A stretch of DNA of 64,000 nt from positions 40,145 through 104,144 of the forward strand of contig JAJDNW010000056.1 of NCBI GenBank assembly GCA_022340465.1, written 5' to 3'. Shown in pieces: positions 35,412 to 44,376 of this stretch. How positions within the stretch are numbered: position 1 is the stretch's first letter; the number at the start of each line of letters is the position of its first letter. Made by a program: the position numbers and the translations under genes. The notes beneath the pieces were generated by a model. That model had not been told where the DNA came from. It saw only the letters and a list, made by a program, of their open reading frames with translations, and made no database searches. This DNA is from Deltaproteobacteria bacterium (lineage in GTDB: Bacteria; Desulfobacterota; Desulfobacteria; Desulfobacterales; B30-G6).

Positions 35412-35806
35412 TATTCCGTCTCCTTCGGGTTTTCAATGTGGCAGTCCCAGCAGTAAGGTCTGACCGAGGCATAATCGTGGCAGCGGTCGCAAAATTCCTT
35501 TTTGTTCGAATGGCAATCCAGACAGGTGTTGGAGAGGCTCATGTTGAATTCCTGCCCGCTGCTGTTGACAAAGGTTCGTTCGCCGTTCCTTACGACCGAA
35601 TGCCGCCAGAGATCCAGCAGCTTCATGTGATCGGACTTCATGAAATCCGTCGGCATGACACATTGACCGTGGTTGGCGGCTTTTGCCCTGGCAGTCAACT
35701 CGGGTTCGGGGGCCGGCGCGGCCTTGCCCATGTTGAACCAGAAAGGAAACGCGACCACGGCTACAAAAATCACGACTCCGGCAATGATCAAGTTCTTGTT
35801 ACTCAT
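35411..35806 (-). CDS. dsrJ: DsrJ, triheme cytochrome c
   Basis: The 131-residue protein (start ATG 35806, overlapping dsrK by 8 bases) has an N-terminal membrane anchor (LIIAGVVIFVAVVAFPFWF). Its three heme c motifs are CLDCH, CDRCH and CWDCH. The conserved QCVMPTDFMKSDHM region upstream of the hemes contains the Cys thought to be an unusual heme ligand in DsrJ. It is the periplasmic electron carrier of the complex. Confidence 0.95.
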   Translation of the reverse strand: MSNKNLIIAGVVIFVAVVAFPFWFNMGKAAPAPEPELTARAKAANHGQCVMPTDFMKSDHMKLLDLWRHSVVRNGERTFVNSSGQEFNMSLSNTCLDCHSNKKEFCDRCHDYASVRPYCWDCHIENPKETE

Positions 35807-37424
35807 CTGCATCCTCCATTCCCGGCAGCGGTTCGCCGCGCAGGTCTGTCTCACGCTCCTTTTCGCCCGGTAAAATCAATGCATTGGCTACCATTTCGTG
35901 CACACCGGCAACTTCGACCCCGGGCACCCAGTAGGACATCAGGTCCGGCAAAACGGCGCGGTCTATGGCGCAGATCGTGGCCAGGGTATTGACGCCCTTG
36001 CTTTCGTGAACCGACTTGACGGCATTGGCCCGCGGCAGGCCGCCCGCCATTCTCAGTTCCATGTCCTCACCGGCGTTGAGACCCGATCCACTGCCGCAAC
36101 AGAAGGTCTGTTCGCGAATCGTGTTGGCCGGCATTTCGTAGAATTTGTCTACCACGCTCTTAATCACATAGCGCGGTTCATCGAGCAGGCCCATGCCCCG
36201 CGCAGGATTACAGGAATCGTGAAAGGTAACGCTCAGGTTGCTGTTGCGGCTCTTGTCGAGGTCGAGCTTGCCGTGCTTGATAAGATCGGCGGTAAACTCC
36301 GTAATATGGACCATTTTGGTCGATTTGGCATTTTCGAATTTGGTTCCGGTAATCGGAGAAACCGGTTCTTCGAGAAAGTCGGCGGGGCCGTTCATGGTGT
36401 CCATGTACTGGTTGATGACGCGCCACATGTGGCCGCACTCGCCGCCGAGGATCCACTTGACGCCCAGGCGCTTGGCCTCGGCGTACATCTTGGCGTTCAG
36501 CCGCTTCATCATTTCATGCGAGGTGAAGAAACCGAAGTTGCCCCCTTCCGATGCGTAGGTGCTCCAGGTGATGTCGAACCCGTACTTTTCCCTGAGGAAG
36601 TGAAAAAGCATCATGTAGCCCATGCAGGTATAGGTTCCCGGGTCCGCAAAAACGTCGCCCGAGGGCGTGATGAACAGGATGTCGGCACCCACTTTGTTGA
36701 ACTGGGGCTTCACATCCACGCCGGTGATCTCTTCGATGTCTTCCTGAAAAAAATCGAGCATGTCCTTGAAGGCGTGGGGCTGGATGCCCAGGTGGTTGCC
36801 GGTGCGGTAGCAGTTGGCCACCGGGGTGGCGATCCAGTCGATATTCAGGCCCAGCAGGTTCAGCAGCTCCCGGCCCATGATGGTGATCTCCGCCGTGTCG
36901 ATGCCGTAGGGGCAGAAAACCGAGCAGCGCCGGCATTCGGAGCACTGGAACAGGTAGGACCACCACTCCTTGAGCACCTCCAGGGTCATGGGCCTGGCGC
37001 CCCCCAGCCGTCCGAGTATTTTCCCGGCACGGGTAAAATCGTTGCGGTAGATGGATCGCAGGAGTTCGGCCCTCAACACCGGCATATTCTTGGGGTCGCC
37101 GGTGCCGATGAAAAAGTGGCACTTGTCGGCGCAGGCGCCGCACCGCACGCAGATGTCCATGAACACCTTGAAAGAGCGGAATTTTTCCAGCCGTTCCTTA
37201 AACCCCTGGTGGATGATCTCCTGCCAGTTTTCCGGCAGTTGCCAGTCCTCGTCGAAACAGCTCCACTTCCGGGCGTTCGGAAAGCCCACATATTCGAGGC
37301 TTTTGGGATTGGCCGCGTAGCAAGCGATGCCCTTGCGGATTTCCGCCGGCGTGTCCATCCAATCCGTCCGGGGCGGACGGTTGTCCATGTTATAGAGTTC
37401 CTCTGGTTTGGGAAGGTCTGACAT
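35799..37424 (-). CDS. dsrK: DsrK, catalytic HdrD-like iron-sulfur subunit
   Basis: The 541-residue cytoplasmic protein has two 4Fe-4S motifs (CVRCGACADKCHF, CSECRRCSVFCPYGID). A CCG domain follows (FHDSCNPARGMG and FCCGSGSGLNAGED), which binds the special cluster of heterodisulfide-reductase-like enzymes. DsrK is proposed to reduce the DsrC trisulfide made during sulfite reduction. It lies 3 bases after dsrM and overlaps dsrJ. Confidence 0.97.
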   Translation of the reverse strand: MSDLPKPEELYNMDNRPPRTDWMDTPAEIRKGIACYAANPKSLEYVGFPNARKWSCFDEDWQLPENWQEIIHQGFKERLEKFRSFKVFMDICVRCGACADKCHFFIGTGDPKNMPVLRAELLRSIYRNDFTRAGKILGRLGGARPMTLEVLKEWWSYLFQCSECRRCSVFCPYGIDTAEITIMGRELLNLLGLNIDWIATPVANCYRTGNHLGIQPHAFKDMLDFFQEDIEEITGVDVKPQFNKVGADILFITPSGDVFADPGTYTCMGYMMLFHFLREKYGFDITWSTYASEGGNFGFFTSHEMMKRLNAKMYAEAKRLGVKWILGGECGHMWRVINQYMDTMNGPADFLEEPVSPITGTKFENAKSTKMVHITEFTADLIKHGKLDLDKSRNSNLSVTFHDSCNPARGMGLLDEPRYVIKSVVDKFYEMPANTIREQTFCCGSGSGLNAGEDMELRMAGGLPRANAVKSVHESKGVNTLATICAIDRAVLPDLMSYWVPGVEVAGVHEMVANALILPGEKERETDLRGEPLPGMEDADE

Positions 37425-37427
37425 ATA

Positions 37428-38495
37428 TTACTCCTTTTCCTCGGTTTCTTCGGGAGGTGTTGCAACAGGCTGTTTCACCACCGGCAGCCCGGCTTCGATC
37501 ATTTTTTCACGGAACTCGTCCTCATATTCCTCGTAGGTGTGTACGTGAACCGGGTAGTTCCAGGGATTGACGTGGCGGTTTGCGCGGGTGTCGGCGGTCA
37601 TGTTCCGGGTCGGGCTGAGGAAGATGCCTCCGAGATGCATGAGCTTGCTGAAGGGGAAGTAGGCCAGCAGAATGCTGACGAAAAAGACATGCACGTAAAA
37701 TAGTGAGGCCAGGCCCTCGGGGATGGTCGGATGAAAGGTGACGAGTCCCATGGTGAGCTCCTTGGCCGCGACAACATCGATTTTGGCGACGTAGCGCATG
37801 AGGATGCCGGTGAAGGCAATACCGAAGATCAGAAAGAGCGGAAAAAAATCGGCTGCGAGAGAAATGTATTTGACATTGGGGATAAAAATCCTGCGCAGGA
37901 ACAGGTAGACGACCGCAGCCAGCAGCACGAATCCGGAAAGGTAAAGGCCGGGGAGCCCGAACTGGTTGACATCGTAAAGGATTTCAACCCTGAAAAAGGA
38001 GTCGACGTTTTCGAGCAGCCGCACGAAAAAGGGTACCGGTTCCGTGAAGAAACGCAGGTGCCGCAGCAATACCGTCAGAAAGGCGTAGTGGAAGGCCAGG
38101 GCGCCCACCCAGAGGAAAATTTCCAGCTGGTAGAAAATTTTCGGGCCGGCCTTCATTTTCAAACGCGTGTTGCGGAACAAGGAGCGAAACAGGACGATCT
38201 CCAGGATCATGCGGACGACGACCGCGCCTTTTGAAAAAGGGTTGTCGATGGCGTTCGGTTTGATCCACGGCAGTGATTTCTGCTGCCCGCAGGTGGTGGT
38301 AATCTTGAACGGCACCGCAGAGCGTGCCCAGTCCATGATGCGGACGATGAATCCAATTATAAAGGTGAGCAGGGCGGCATAGGGCAGGATGATGCCGAAG
38401 AGAGCCTTGAAAGCCGTCCCTGTTCCGGCTAAAATATAGGAAGCCAGAAACAGTACAATAACCGCTAACAGGGAATACATGTACTTAACATTCAT
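37428..38495 (-). CDS. dsrM: DsrM, cytochrome b-type membrane subunit
   Basis: The 355-residue protein has several membrane helices, the heme-b helices of the NarI-like domain lying in the second half (FHYAFLTVLLRHLRFF, HVFFVSILLAYFPFSKLMH). It oxidises menaquinol and passes electrons to DsrK. It is the first core subunit of the operon, 24 bases after the RsbRD-like gene. The C-terminal polar tail is rich in Glu. Confidence 0.95.
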   Translation of the reverse strand: MNVKYMYSLLAVIVLFLASYILAGTGTAFKALFGIILPYAALLTFIIGFIVRIMDWARSAVPFKITTTCGQQKSLPWIKPNAIDNPFSKGAVVVRMILEIVLFRSLFRNTRLKMKAGPKIFYQLEIFLWVGALAFHYAFLTVLLRHLRFFTEPVPFFVRLLENVDSFFRVEILYDVNQFGLPGLYLSGFVLLAAVVYLFLRRIFIPNVKYISLAADFFPLFLIFGIAFTGILMRYVAKIDVVAAKELTMGLVTFHPTIPEGLASLFYVHVFFVSILLAYFPFSKLMHLGGIFLSPTRNMTADTRANRHVNPWNYPVHVHTYEEYEDEFREKMIEAGLPVVKQPVATPPEETEEKE

Positions 38496-38519
38496 ATACC
38501 ATTACCTCGCGTCTGAATT

Positions 38520-39050
38520 TTAAATAAATTTAGGGTCCGGCTCATCCGCCGCAACCTCTTTTATAAGTCCAGCTCTCGCAAATGCCTTGTAAATCTTATC
38601 CCTCTCCACACTGGTTTTCATACGGTATATTTTTTCGCGGCAGTGCATGTACACGTCGAAACCGATCAGCGCCAGCGTGTCTATTCTGGACTCCAGGTCC
38701 AAAAGCGTCTCTATTGAAATTTTTTTGCGGTTTTTCTGGAAGTGCTTCCTGACAATCGGTTTCAGGAAAAAAACGAATGCGACAGCCTGCGAAGGCGTGA
38801 AATTTTGTACGGCCCTGATTCTGACAAGGGGGTCGATGATCGCTTCGGGGGATTCTTCTACCGATTTGATGAGAAGATCGTAGAGTTTTGCCAACGACTG
38901 CTTGGTGGTGGAGCCCACCGGGTTGAGGAAGGCGTCTTTCTGATTTTGATAGAAGATAGCCGTATCGGGCGCATAGGTTTGGATGACCTGTTCAAACCAT
39001 TCGTTGACGATCGCTTCTTTTTTTTTCTCTAACAGGGCAGCCAACTCCAT
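38520..39050 (-). CDS. RsbRD N-terminal-domain protein upstream of dsrM
   Basis: The 176-residue protein is helical, starting MELAALLEKKKEAIVNEWFE, and fits the RsbRD N-terminal (globin-like sensor) domain without a STAS domain. Genes of this kind precede dsrM in many Desulfobacterota. It is the first gene of the dsr operon, with GGAGTG before the ATG at 39050 and a good promoter 72 bases upstream. A sensory or regulatory role for sulfite respiration is plausible but not shown. Confidence 0.85.
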   Translation of the reverse strand: MELAALLEKKKEAIVNEWFEQVIQTYAPDTAIFYQNQKDAFLNPVGSTTKQSLAKLYDLLIKSVEESPEAIIDPLVRIRAVQNFTPSQAVAFVFFLKPIVRKHFQKNRKKISIETLLDLESRIDTLALIGFDVYMHCREKIYRMKTSVERDKIYKAFARAGLIKEVAADEPDPKFI

Positions 39051-39121
39051 CCCAGCCGATCACTCCTTGTTTTTTAAGCGCCCCGCAGCTTGTCCCCTGC
39101 GCGCGGTTTATCAAAAGTTGA

Positions 39122-39149
39122 GGTATATCAATTTGGAAAATCCTGTCAA
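39122..39149 (-). promoter_or_regulatory. Sigma70 promoter of the rsbRD-dsrMKJOP operon
   Basis: On the minus strand a perfect TTGACA (39149-39144) is followed after 16 bases by TATACC (39127-39122). The 328-base gap 39051-39378 also holds a dispersed motif copy at 39235-39249. I see no gene in it. Confidence 0.65.
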
Positions 39150-39234
39150 GATAAAACAAATGTTTTGGGCAGGAACCGCTTGACGGTAACATACCGCAAT
39201 TTTAAATCTAAGTTAAGGGTTTCGGCTTTTAAAA

Positions 39235-39249
39235 TTTGAAACGCTCAAC
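39235..39249 (+). repeat. Dispersed intergenic motif, copy 6
   Basis: TTTGAAACGCTCAAC is identical to copy 2 in the core. It lies about 185 bases upstream of the dsr operon start in the opposite orientation, and downstream of the RNA methyltransferase gene, so it is not an obvious promoter element for either. Confidence 0.65.
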
Positions 39250-39378
39250 GCATATTTTATATTCATTGCCATGCGTCTGTTCCGGTATCATGCCTTATTG
39301 TGTCCATTGCGTTTGGTTTTCTTCAGGGTCGGCGCACCAGATGATCGGCCGCCGGCCCCATATGCAACCGCCGCGGTG

Positions 39379-40587
39379 TCAGACGATAGTGCCGGTGAGC
39401 AGGGTGAGCGACAGACCGCCGTGGGGAATGCTACGGGGCCTGAGATGAGAAGGAAACAGGGCTGCCAGGCGTTTGTCCGGCAAGATGATGGCCAGGCGCC
39501 AGCGTTTAAAATCCTTTTTCAGTTTTCCGGCAATGTCGCCGTAAAGGTCGTCTGTTTCACGGGAAGGCCCCAGGCGTAAGCCGTAAGGGGGATTCAAGGC
39601 CACCGTGCCGGGCTGCGGGCTGATGGCTTTGGGCATGAGGCCGAAGAAATCCGCACGGTCCACGCTGACGATTTCCGCCAAATCGTGTTGCCGGACGACG
39701 GCTGCCAGCGCCTTGCACATGTCAGGATCGATGTCGGCTGCGAACACCTTCGCCTGTTCTGGAGCACGCTCCGGCGGGCGGATCCTTTGGGAACGCTCCT
39801 TTTTCAAATATTGCCACTGCCCGCTCTTAAAGGCCGGCCAATGCATGAAGGCAAAGGACCGGTACCACCCCGGGGGCGTCCGGTTCGACATCAGGGCGGC
39901 TTCCAGGGAAAACGTTCCCGAACCGCACATGGGATCCAGCAGCGTCCCCCTGCCCCTGTAACCGGCCCAGGTAAGGACGGCTGCGGCCAGTGTTTCGCGT
40001 AGGGGGGCCTTGCCCACGTCGGTTTTCAGGCCTCTTTTGTACAGAGGCAGCCCACTGCTGTCCAACGAGACGAGAAAGTTGTCGTCCAGGACCCGCGCGT
40101 GGACGGTCTGCATGTTTTTTGTACTGTTGCCTCCGGATCGGCTTCCAAAAATATCCGCCAGGCGCGTCACGACGGCTTGCTCGAGGTGGCGGGCAATCGC
40201 TTCGGTATGATAAAGCCGGGAATGAGCGGTTTTTACGCTGATTTTCAGGCTGACATCCGGAGGGAGGTACAGTTCCCAGGGAAGACGGCCGAGCTGTTTT
40301 TCCAATTGTCTGAAATTGGTGGCCTTGAACGCTGCCAGTCGCATGAGAATACGCGTGGGGGTACGCAGGTCGAGGCTGGCGCCGTAGAGATCGGTGAGAC
40401 GGCCCTCGAATTCCACCCCGCCGGGAACGGCCGCAGCCTGAGCGACCGTTCCCGGTATGGTGGCAAGCTCCCGGAGACACAACCGCTCCAGGCCGGGAGC
40501 CGTCACGGCAAAAAAGGTGTGGGGCCGGCCGATAACGTGTCGCTTGATCCTTTTTGTCAGGGCTTCATTAGAAACAGTCGGTCGCAT
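39379..40587 (-). CDS. RlmL/YpsC-like THUMP-domain RNA methyltransferase
   Basis: From the ATG at 40587 (MRPTVSNEAL) the protein has 402 residues. The N-terminal THUMP region (FFAVTAPGLERLCLRELATI) is followed by a SAM-binding methyltransferase with LLDPMCGSGTFSLEAALMSN and the catalytic ALNPPYGLRLG. This matches the 23S rRNA guanine N2-methyltransferase family RlmL/RlmK-N (m2G2445 type). The target base is inferred from family only. Confidence 0.88.
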   Translation of the reverse strand: MRPTVSNEALTKRIKRHVIGRPHTFFAVTAPGLERLCLRELATIPGTVAQAAAVPGGVEFEGRLTDLYGASLDLRTPTRILMRLAAFKATNFRQLEKQLGRLPWELYLPPDVSLKISVKTAHSRLYHTEAIARHLEQAVVTRLADIFGSRSGGNSTKNMQTVHARVLDDNFLVSLDSSGLPLYKRGLKTDVGKAPLRETLAAAVLTWAGYRGRGTLLDPMCGSGTFSLEAALMSNRTPPGWYRSFAFMHWPAFKSGQWQYLKKERSQRIRPPERAPEQAKVFAADIDPDMCKALAAVVRQHDLAEIVSVDRADFFGLMPKAISPQPGTVALNPPYGLRLGPSRETDDLYGDIAGKLKKDFKRWRLAIILPDKRLAALFPSHLRPRSIPHGGLSLTLLTGTIV

Positions 40588-40776
40588 CTTCGTACTGAAT
40601 TTTTTTCCCGGCAAACCGAGATGGCCGTTTTTATTATTGTGGTAGCGGCGAAGCCGCGTTACATAAAAGCGCGTTTATTGACCTCAATGTTGGTTATGGC
40701 TTGATTAACCATAGAAGGGATACTACAAACTCGACAAATCGTTTACAAGGGAGAATAAAGCGCTTTTATTTTTATC

Positions 40777-41886
40777 ATGGTAGATGTCTTCTTCAAACAC
40801 TCGTCCTATGTGGCGGCCGACCTCGGCGACACCATTTCCGACGTCATGGACGGCGCCGGCGGAGACCGCATTCAACCCGGGAGCCGTGTGCTGATCAAAC
40901 CCAACCTCCTTTTGCCGGCGGGTCCGGAGAAGGGGATCACCACCCATCCCCTGATCGTCAGGTCCGTGGTCGAATATGTCCTCGCCAAAGGCGCCCGGCC
41001 GCTGGTGTCGGACAGCCCCGGGATGGGTTCTTTTGAAAAAATTCTGCGCAAAGGGGGGTACCTGGATGCGATGAAGGGGTTGGACGTCGAGTGCCGTCCT
41101 TTTAGGGACGCCGTCCGGGTCGATATCGGCAAGCCCTTCGGCACCATCGAACTGGCTAGGGATGCCCTGCAGTCCGATTTCGTCATCAATCTGGCAAAGC
41201 TGAAAACCCATGCCCAGATGCTCCTGACCCTGGGGGTGAAGAACCTGTTCGGTTGTGTCATCGGCTTGAAGAAACCCAAATGGCACCTCAAGGCGGGAAG
41301 CGATCGGGCCATGTTCGCCAGGCTCCTGGTGCAGATTGCCAGGGCCGTCAACCCGGACATCACCATCATCGACGGCATCACGGCCATGGAGGGCCAGGGC
41401 CCCGGCAGAAGCGGGGCGCCCAGGGAACTGGGCCTGATTGCCGGCAGCCGGGATGCTTATGCGCTGGACATGACCATCTGCAAGGTTTTGGGGCTGGACC
41501 CGGACACGCTCAGGACCCATTCGGTGGCAAAGGAGTTGGGGCTGCTTCCGGAGAACATCAACCTGAAAGGCCGTTTTCATGTCGTGGACGATTTTGATTT
41601 CCCGGATGTCGGTACGCTGCTTATGGGGCCGAAGATGTTGCAGGGCGTCATGCGCAGAAATATCATCCAGAAGCCGGTGGTGGACAACAAGGTCTGCAAA
41701 CTGTGCGGCGAGTGCTGGCGCTACTGCCCTGTCAAGGCCATCACCCACCACATCAAGGGCATCCGTTTCAATTACGACACGTGCATCCGGTGCTACTGCT
41801 GCCTGGAAATCTGCCCGCACGGGGCCATACGGATGAAGGAGCCGCTGCTCGGGAAACTGGTTCGGCCATACCTGGGTTCTGAATAG
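40777..41886 (+). CDS. DUF362 protein with C-terminal 2[4Fe-4S] ferredoxin domain
   Basis: The 369-residue protein has the DUF362 domain (PNLLLPAGPEKGITTHP, SDSPGMGSFEKI, LAKLKTHAQMLLTLGVKNLFG). A C-terminal dicluster ferredoxin region follows (CKLCGECWRYCPVKAI and CIRCYCCLEICPHGAI). The family is common in anaerobes and its reaction is unknown. It stands alone, with convergent neighbours on the right. Confidence 0.88.
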   Translation: MVDVFFKHSSYVAADLGDTISDVMDGAGGDRIQPGSRVLIKPNLLLPAGPEKGITTHPLIVRSVVEYVLAKGARPLVSDSPGMGSFEKILRKGGYLDAMKGLDVECRPFRDAVRVDIGKPFGTIELARDALQSDFVINLAKLKTHAQMLLTLGVKNLFGCVIGLKKPKWHLKAGSDRAMFARLLVQIARAVNPDITIIDGITAMEGQGPGRSGAPRELGLIAGSRDAYALDMTICKVLGLDPDTLRTHSVAKELGLLPENINLKGRFHVVDDFDFPDVGTLLMGPKMLQGVMRRNIIQKPVVDNKVCKLCGECWRYCPVKAITHHIKGIRFNYDTCIRCYCCLEICPHGAIRMKEPLLGKLVRPYLGSE

Positions 41887-41936
41887 CCAGGTTTTGAAAA
41901 ACAAAGACCTTTCACCACGAAACCACAAAAAGTCGA

Positions 41937-41992
41937 AATCACGAAATATCTTAACACATTTCGCGGGTTTTTAATTTCGTGCTTTCGTGATT
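41937..41992. terminator. Inverted repeat between convergent genes
   Basis: A perfect 10-bp inverted repeat, AATCACGAAA (41937-41946) with TTTCGTGATT (41983-41992), lies in the 123-base gap between the convergent DUF362 and MBL genes. It is part of a run of CACGAAA/TTTCGTG words. A similar CTTTGTG/TTCGTGG-rich stretch is at about 62841-62875 before the last MBL gene ends. It may serve as a bidirectional terminator. Confidence 0.5.
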
Positions 41993-42009
41993 GGGTATTT
42001 CCAGTCAGC

Positions 42010-43116
42010 TTAGAGCCTAATGTGCTGTTCGAAATAGGCGCTGCCGGTGGCGGCATACCTGTGTTTGGCAACTTCCACCAAGTCACCGCAGGCCAGCAAC
42101 ACCTCGGCGTGGCTGATAATTTCATAGGCCGCCATCCGTTTGCCCGGCCCCTTCAGCAGCACCTCTTTGAAATGGCGCCGTGCGATCTCATCGACATCCC
42201 TTGCTTCTCCTGACACGATTTCCAGAATGGATGCACAGCGCTGGATGTGGTGCTCGAACAGTTGCTCCAGTCTTTCGGCCAGGTGGATCTCGTTCCAATG
42301 AGACTGGTAATAAACGCGATGAGCCGGAAACACCCGGATGTCCGGGGAGTGCCTGGCGATGTCGCGGAGCCGGCCGAGCGAACCCAGGTAGCGGTTCAGA
42401 CCGAACAGGGCATCCGCCCGGGGGTAGAGCGGCGCCAGAACGGCTTCGGCTTCCGCATATTGCTCCAGCCGGGTGGGCCAGGGTGTGATATCCGGCAGGA
42501 CCACATCGCCGGCGATGATGGCCTCGTCTCCCAGCATCACGGCCAGAGAGTCGGGACTGTGACCCGGCAGGTGCATGGTGCCGATGCCGTCTCCGAAATT
42601 TTCGTCTTCATCCCCGACCCTTTCCACGGACAATGCCTGCAGGACCCGGTGGTAGCCGAGGCAGTTGGCTTCGAAGAACTCGACGGGCATGATGCAGTGC
42701 CAGCATTTAGCGGGAAAATGCTGCTTGTACCCTTCAGGGGCCAGGGCGGGGTACTGCCGGATCAAAAGATCATAGACAGTGTGGGCCTTCACTTTGATAT
42801 CGGTCAGTTCCACCAGTTCGGAAAGGCCGCCGTCGTGGTCCTCATGGCCGTGGCTGATAAGGACGAAGGCGAGATCACCCGGGCTGATGCCGGCGACCTG
42901 CAGCATTTTCAATAGATGTTTTCCCTGGCCGAAGCGTCCCGCATCGACCAGAAAAGGGCGATCGGCCATGACGGCATAATTCCAGGTGGGCCCCAGATCC
43001 CAATGGCCGCCGTAAAAATTCTTCGTGGGAAGGCTGAAGATTTCCAGCCCGGAAGGCAGGCGAAACCGGACCACCATGCCGTTGCCGTTTTCATCTCCTT
43101 TTTGAATGATTTTCAT
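42010..43116 (-). CDS. Metallo-beta-lactamase-fold hydrolase
   Basis: The ATG at 43116 gives 368 residues; the longer reading frame upstream lacks support. The core has the zinc motif ISHGHEDHDGG, GTMHLPGHSPDSLAVM and the second-site Asp (GDVVLPD). A C-terminal winged-helix-like part (HIQRCASILEIVSGEARDVDEIARRHF) resembles the LACTB2-type C-terminal domain. Its substrate is unknown; thioesters are hydrolysed by some relatives. A second, smaller relative is at 62.9 kb. Confidence 0.85.
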   Translation of the reverse strand: MKIIQKGDENGNGMVVRFRLPSGLEIFSLPTKNFYGGHWDLGPTWNYAVMADRPFLVDAGRFGQGKHLLKMLQVAGISPGDLAFVLISHGHEDHDGGLSELVELTDIKVKAHTVYDLLIRQYPALAPEGYKQHFPAKCWHCIMPVEFFEANCLGYHRVLQALSVERVGDEDENFGDGIGTMHLPGHSPDSLAVMLGDEAIIAGDVVLPDITPWPTRLEQYAEAEAVLAPLYPRADALFGLNRYLGSLGRLRDIARHSPDIRVFPAHRVYYQSHWNEIHLAERLEQLFEHHIQRCASILEIVSGEARDVDEIARRHFKEVLLKGPGKRMAAYEIISHAEVLLACGDLVEVAKHRYAATGSAYFEQHIRL

Positions 43117-43381
43117 TACAAACTGACCTAACCTTGCAACTTTTTTCTTCGCGTCATGCCTGCGAAGGCAGGTATTCAGAACGATTAGCCGAATGCCTGT
43201 CCTCCATCCCTGGCGTCCCGGCATGATACCTGTACGGATGAAAAATGCAAGCCCAAGATCGCGGCCGTCTGCCCGGTTGCAGCCACCGGCGAAGAAGCGA
43301 GAAGCGATCGTCGTTTGCAGTTCGTTTGAAAATTGTCTATATGATCCCAGGTAAAAAAAGCCGTACGACAGGAGGAAGACC

Positions 43382-44200
43382 ATGCCTGAGCCCAGCAATG
43401 TAATGGAGATATTCAAATACCTGGAAAAGTCCAACTGCCGGGAATGCGGGGAAAAAACATGTCTGGCATTTGCCGGCGCCGTATTTCAAGGCAGAAAAAC
43501 AATCGATCAGTGCCCACGGCTGCCCGCCGAAGTGACGGCACTGTTTGCCAGGGATGATGACGACACAGAACAGGGAGCAGATGAAAGGCAGGTGGCGTTT
43601 TTGAAGAAAATGGCCACCGAAATCGGCCGTCTCGACCTGTCAGAAGCCGCCGCAAGGGCCGGCGGACGCTTTGACGGCGACAAACTGACGCTCAAGGTTC
43701 TCGGCAAGGACTTCAGTGTCAACGCCGAGATGAAATTCATCACCCAACTGCACGTGAACCCGTGGATTTTGGGACCCTTTCTCGATTACGTGATCTACGG
43801 CGACGGCGTCATCCCCAACGGTTCCTGGGTGTCCTACCGGGAGCTCGCCGAGGGCAAGGAGCGCTATCCCCTGTTTCAGAAGCGGTGCGAAGCGGCGCTG
43901 AAGCGGATTGCGGACACCTATACCGACCTCTTTGACGACCTGGTGCACATATTCGACGGGAAACGGGTGGCCGAAGCCTTCGAATCGGATATTTCCGTCG
44001 TGCTTCATCCCCTGCCCAAGGTGCCTATCATGATATGCTATTGGCGGCCCGAGGAGGGCATGGCATCGGATATGAACCTTTTTTTCGACCGGAGTGCGGA
44101 CCGCAATTTAAAAAACGGAACGGCGTTCACCCTGGGAGCCGGACTGGCCCAGATGTTCGAGAAACTGGCGGTACGGCACGGGGTGTTTGAAAATGTGTAA
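43382..44200 (+). CDS. DUF3786 protein with an N-terminal Fe-S domain
   Basis: The 272-residue protein begins with a four-Cys iron-sulfur motif (CRECGEKTCLAFAGAV, then CP) like that of corrinoid/CODH-associated proteins. A DUF3786 domain follows (FITQLHVNPWILGPFLDYVIYG, WVSYRELAEGKERYPLF). Such proteins occur in anaerobes with C1 metabolism and may protect or reactivate enzymes; this is not shown. GGAGG precedes the ATG at 43382. Confidence 0.85.
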   Translation: MPEPSNVMEIFKYLEKSNCRECGEKTCLAFAGAVFQGRKTIDQCPRLPAEVTALFARDDDDTEQGADERQVAFLKKMATEIGRLDLSEAAARAGGRFDGDKLTLKVLGKDFSVNAEMKFITQLHVNPWILGPFLDYVIYGDGVIPNGSWVSYRELAEGKERYPLFQKRCEAALKRIADTYTDLFDDLVHIFDGKRVAEAFESDISVVLHPLPKVPIMICYWRPEEGMASDMNLFFDRSADRNLKNGTAFTLGAGLAQMFEKLAVRHGVFENV

Positions 44201-44252
44201 AAAAAACGATTCATCCGGAAGCGCCCGATTTTATGCGGTCAAAGACAGAACA

Positions 44253-44372
44253 CCACGGGTTTACCCGTGGATGAATGAGCCCATCCAAGCATTCACGCGA
44301 AAGCTTGCCTTTCGGTGTGAATGATTGGTCGGCCAACGGCCGTAACGGTTAGGACCCCGGGTTTACCCGGGG
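44253..44372. ncRNA. Four-hairpin structured element, candidate RNA between convergent genes
   Basis: In the 176-base gap between DUF3786 and speB four stems follow one another. CCACGGG/CCCGTGG (44253-44259 with 44264-44270) comes first. A 13-bp interrupted stem pairs CATTCAC and CGAAAG (44290-44303) with CTTTCG and GTGAATG (44309-44323). CGGCC/GGCCG (44330-44342) is third, and CCCCGGG/CCCGGGG (44355-44361 with 44366-44372) is fourth. The first and last share the same TTTA loop (GGGTTTACCC). There is no T-run. The layout resembles the 3' ends of IS605/TnpB elements (omega RNA-like), but no transposase or TnpB remnant is seen. Confidence 0.5.
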
Positions 44373-44376
44373 GAAT

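Noticed and set aside
35898..37421. A 507-codon plus-strand frame opposite dsrK
   Set aside because: It is an antisense shadow of dsrK and has no recognisable domain, while dsrK is complete.
44253..44372. A definite IS605 or TnpB element
   Set aside because: Only the hairpins resemble such an end; there is no transposase or nuclease remnant, so I list it only as a candidate RNA.
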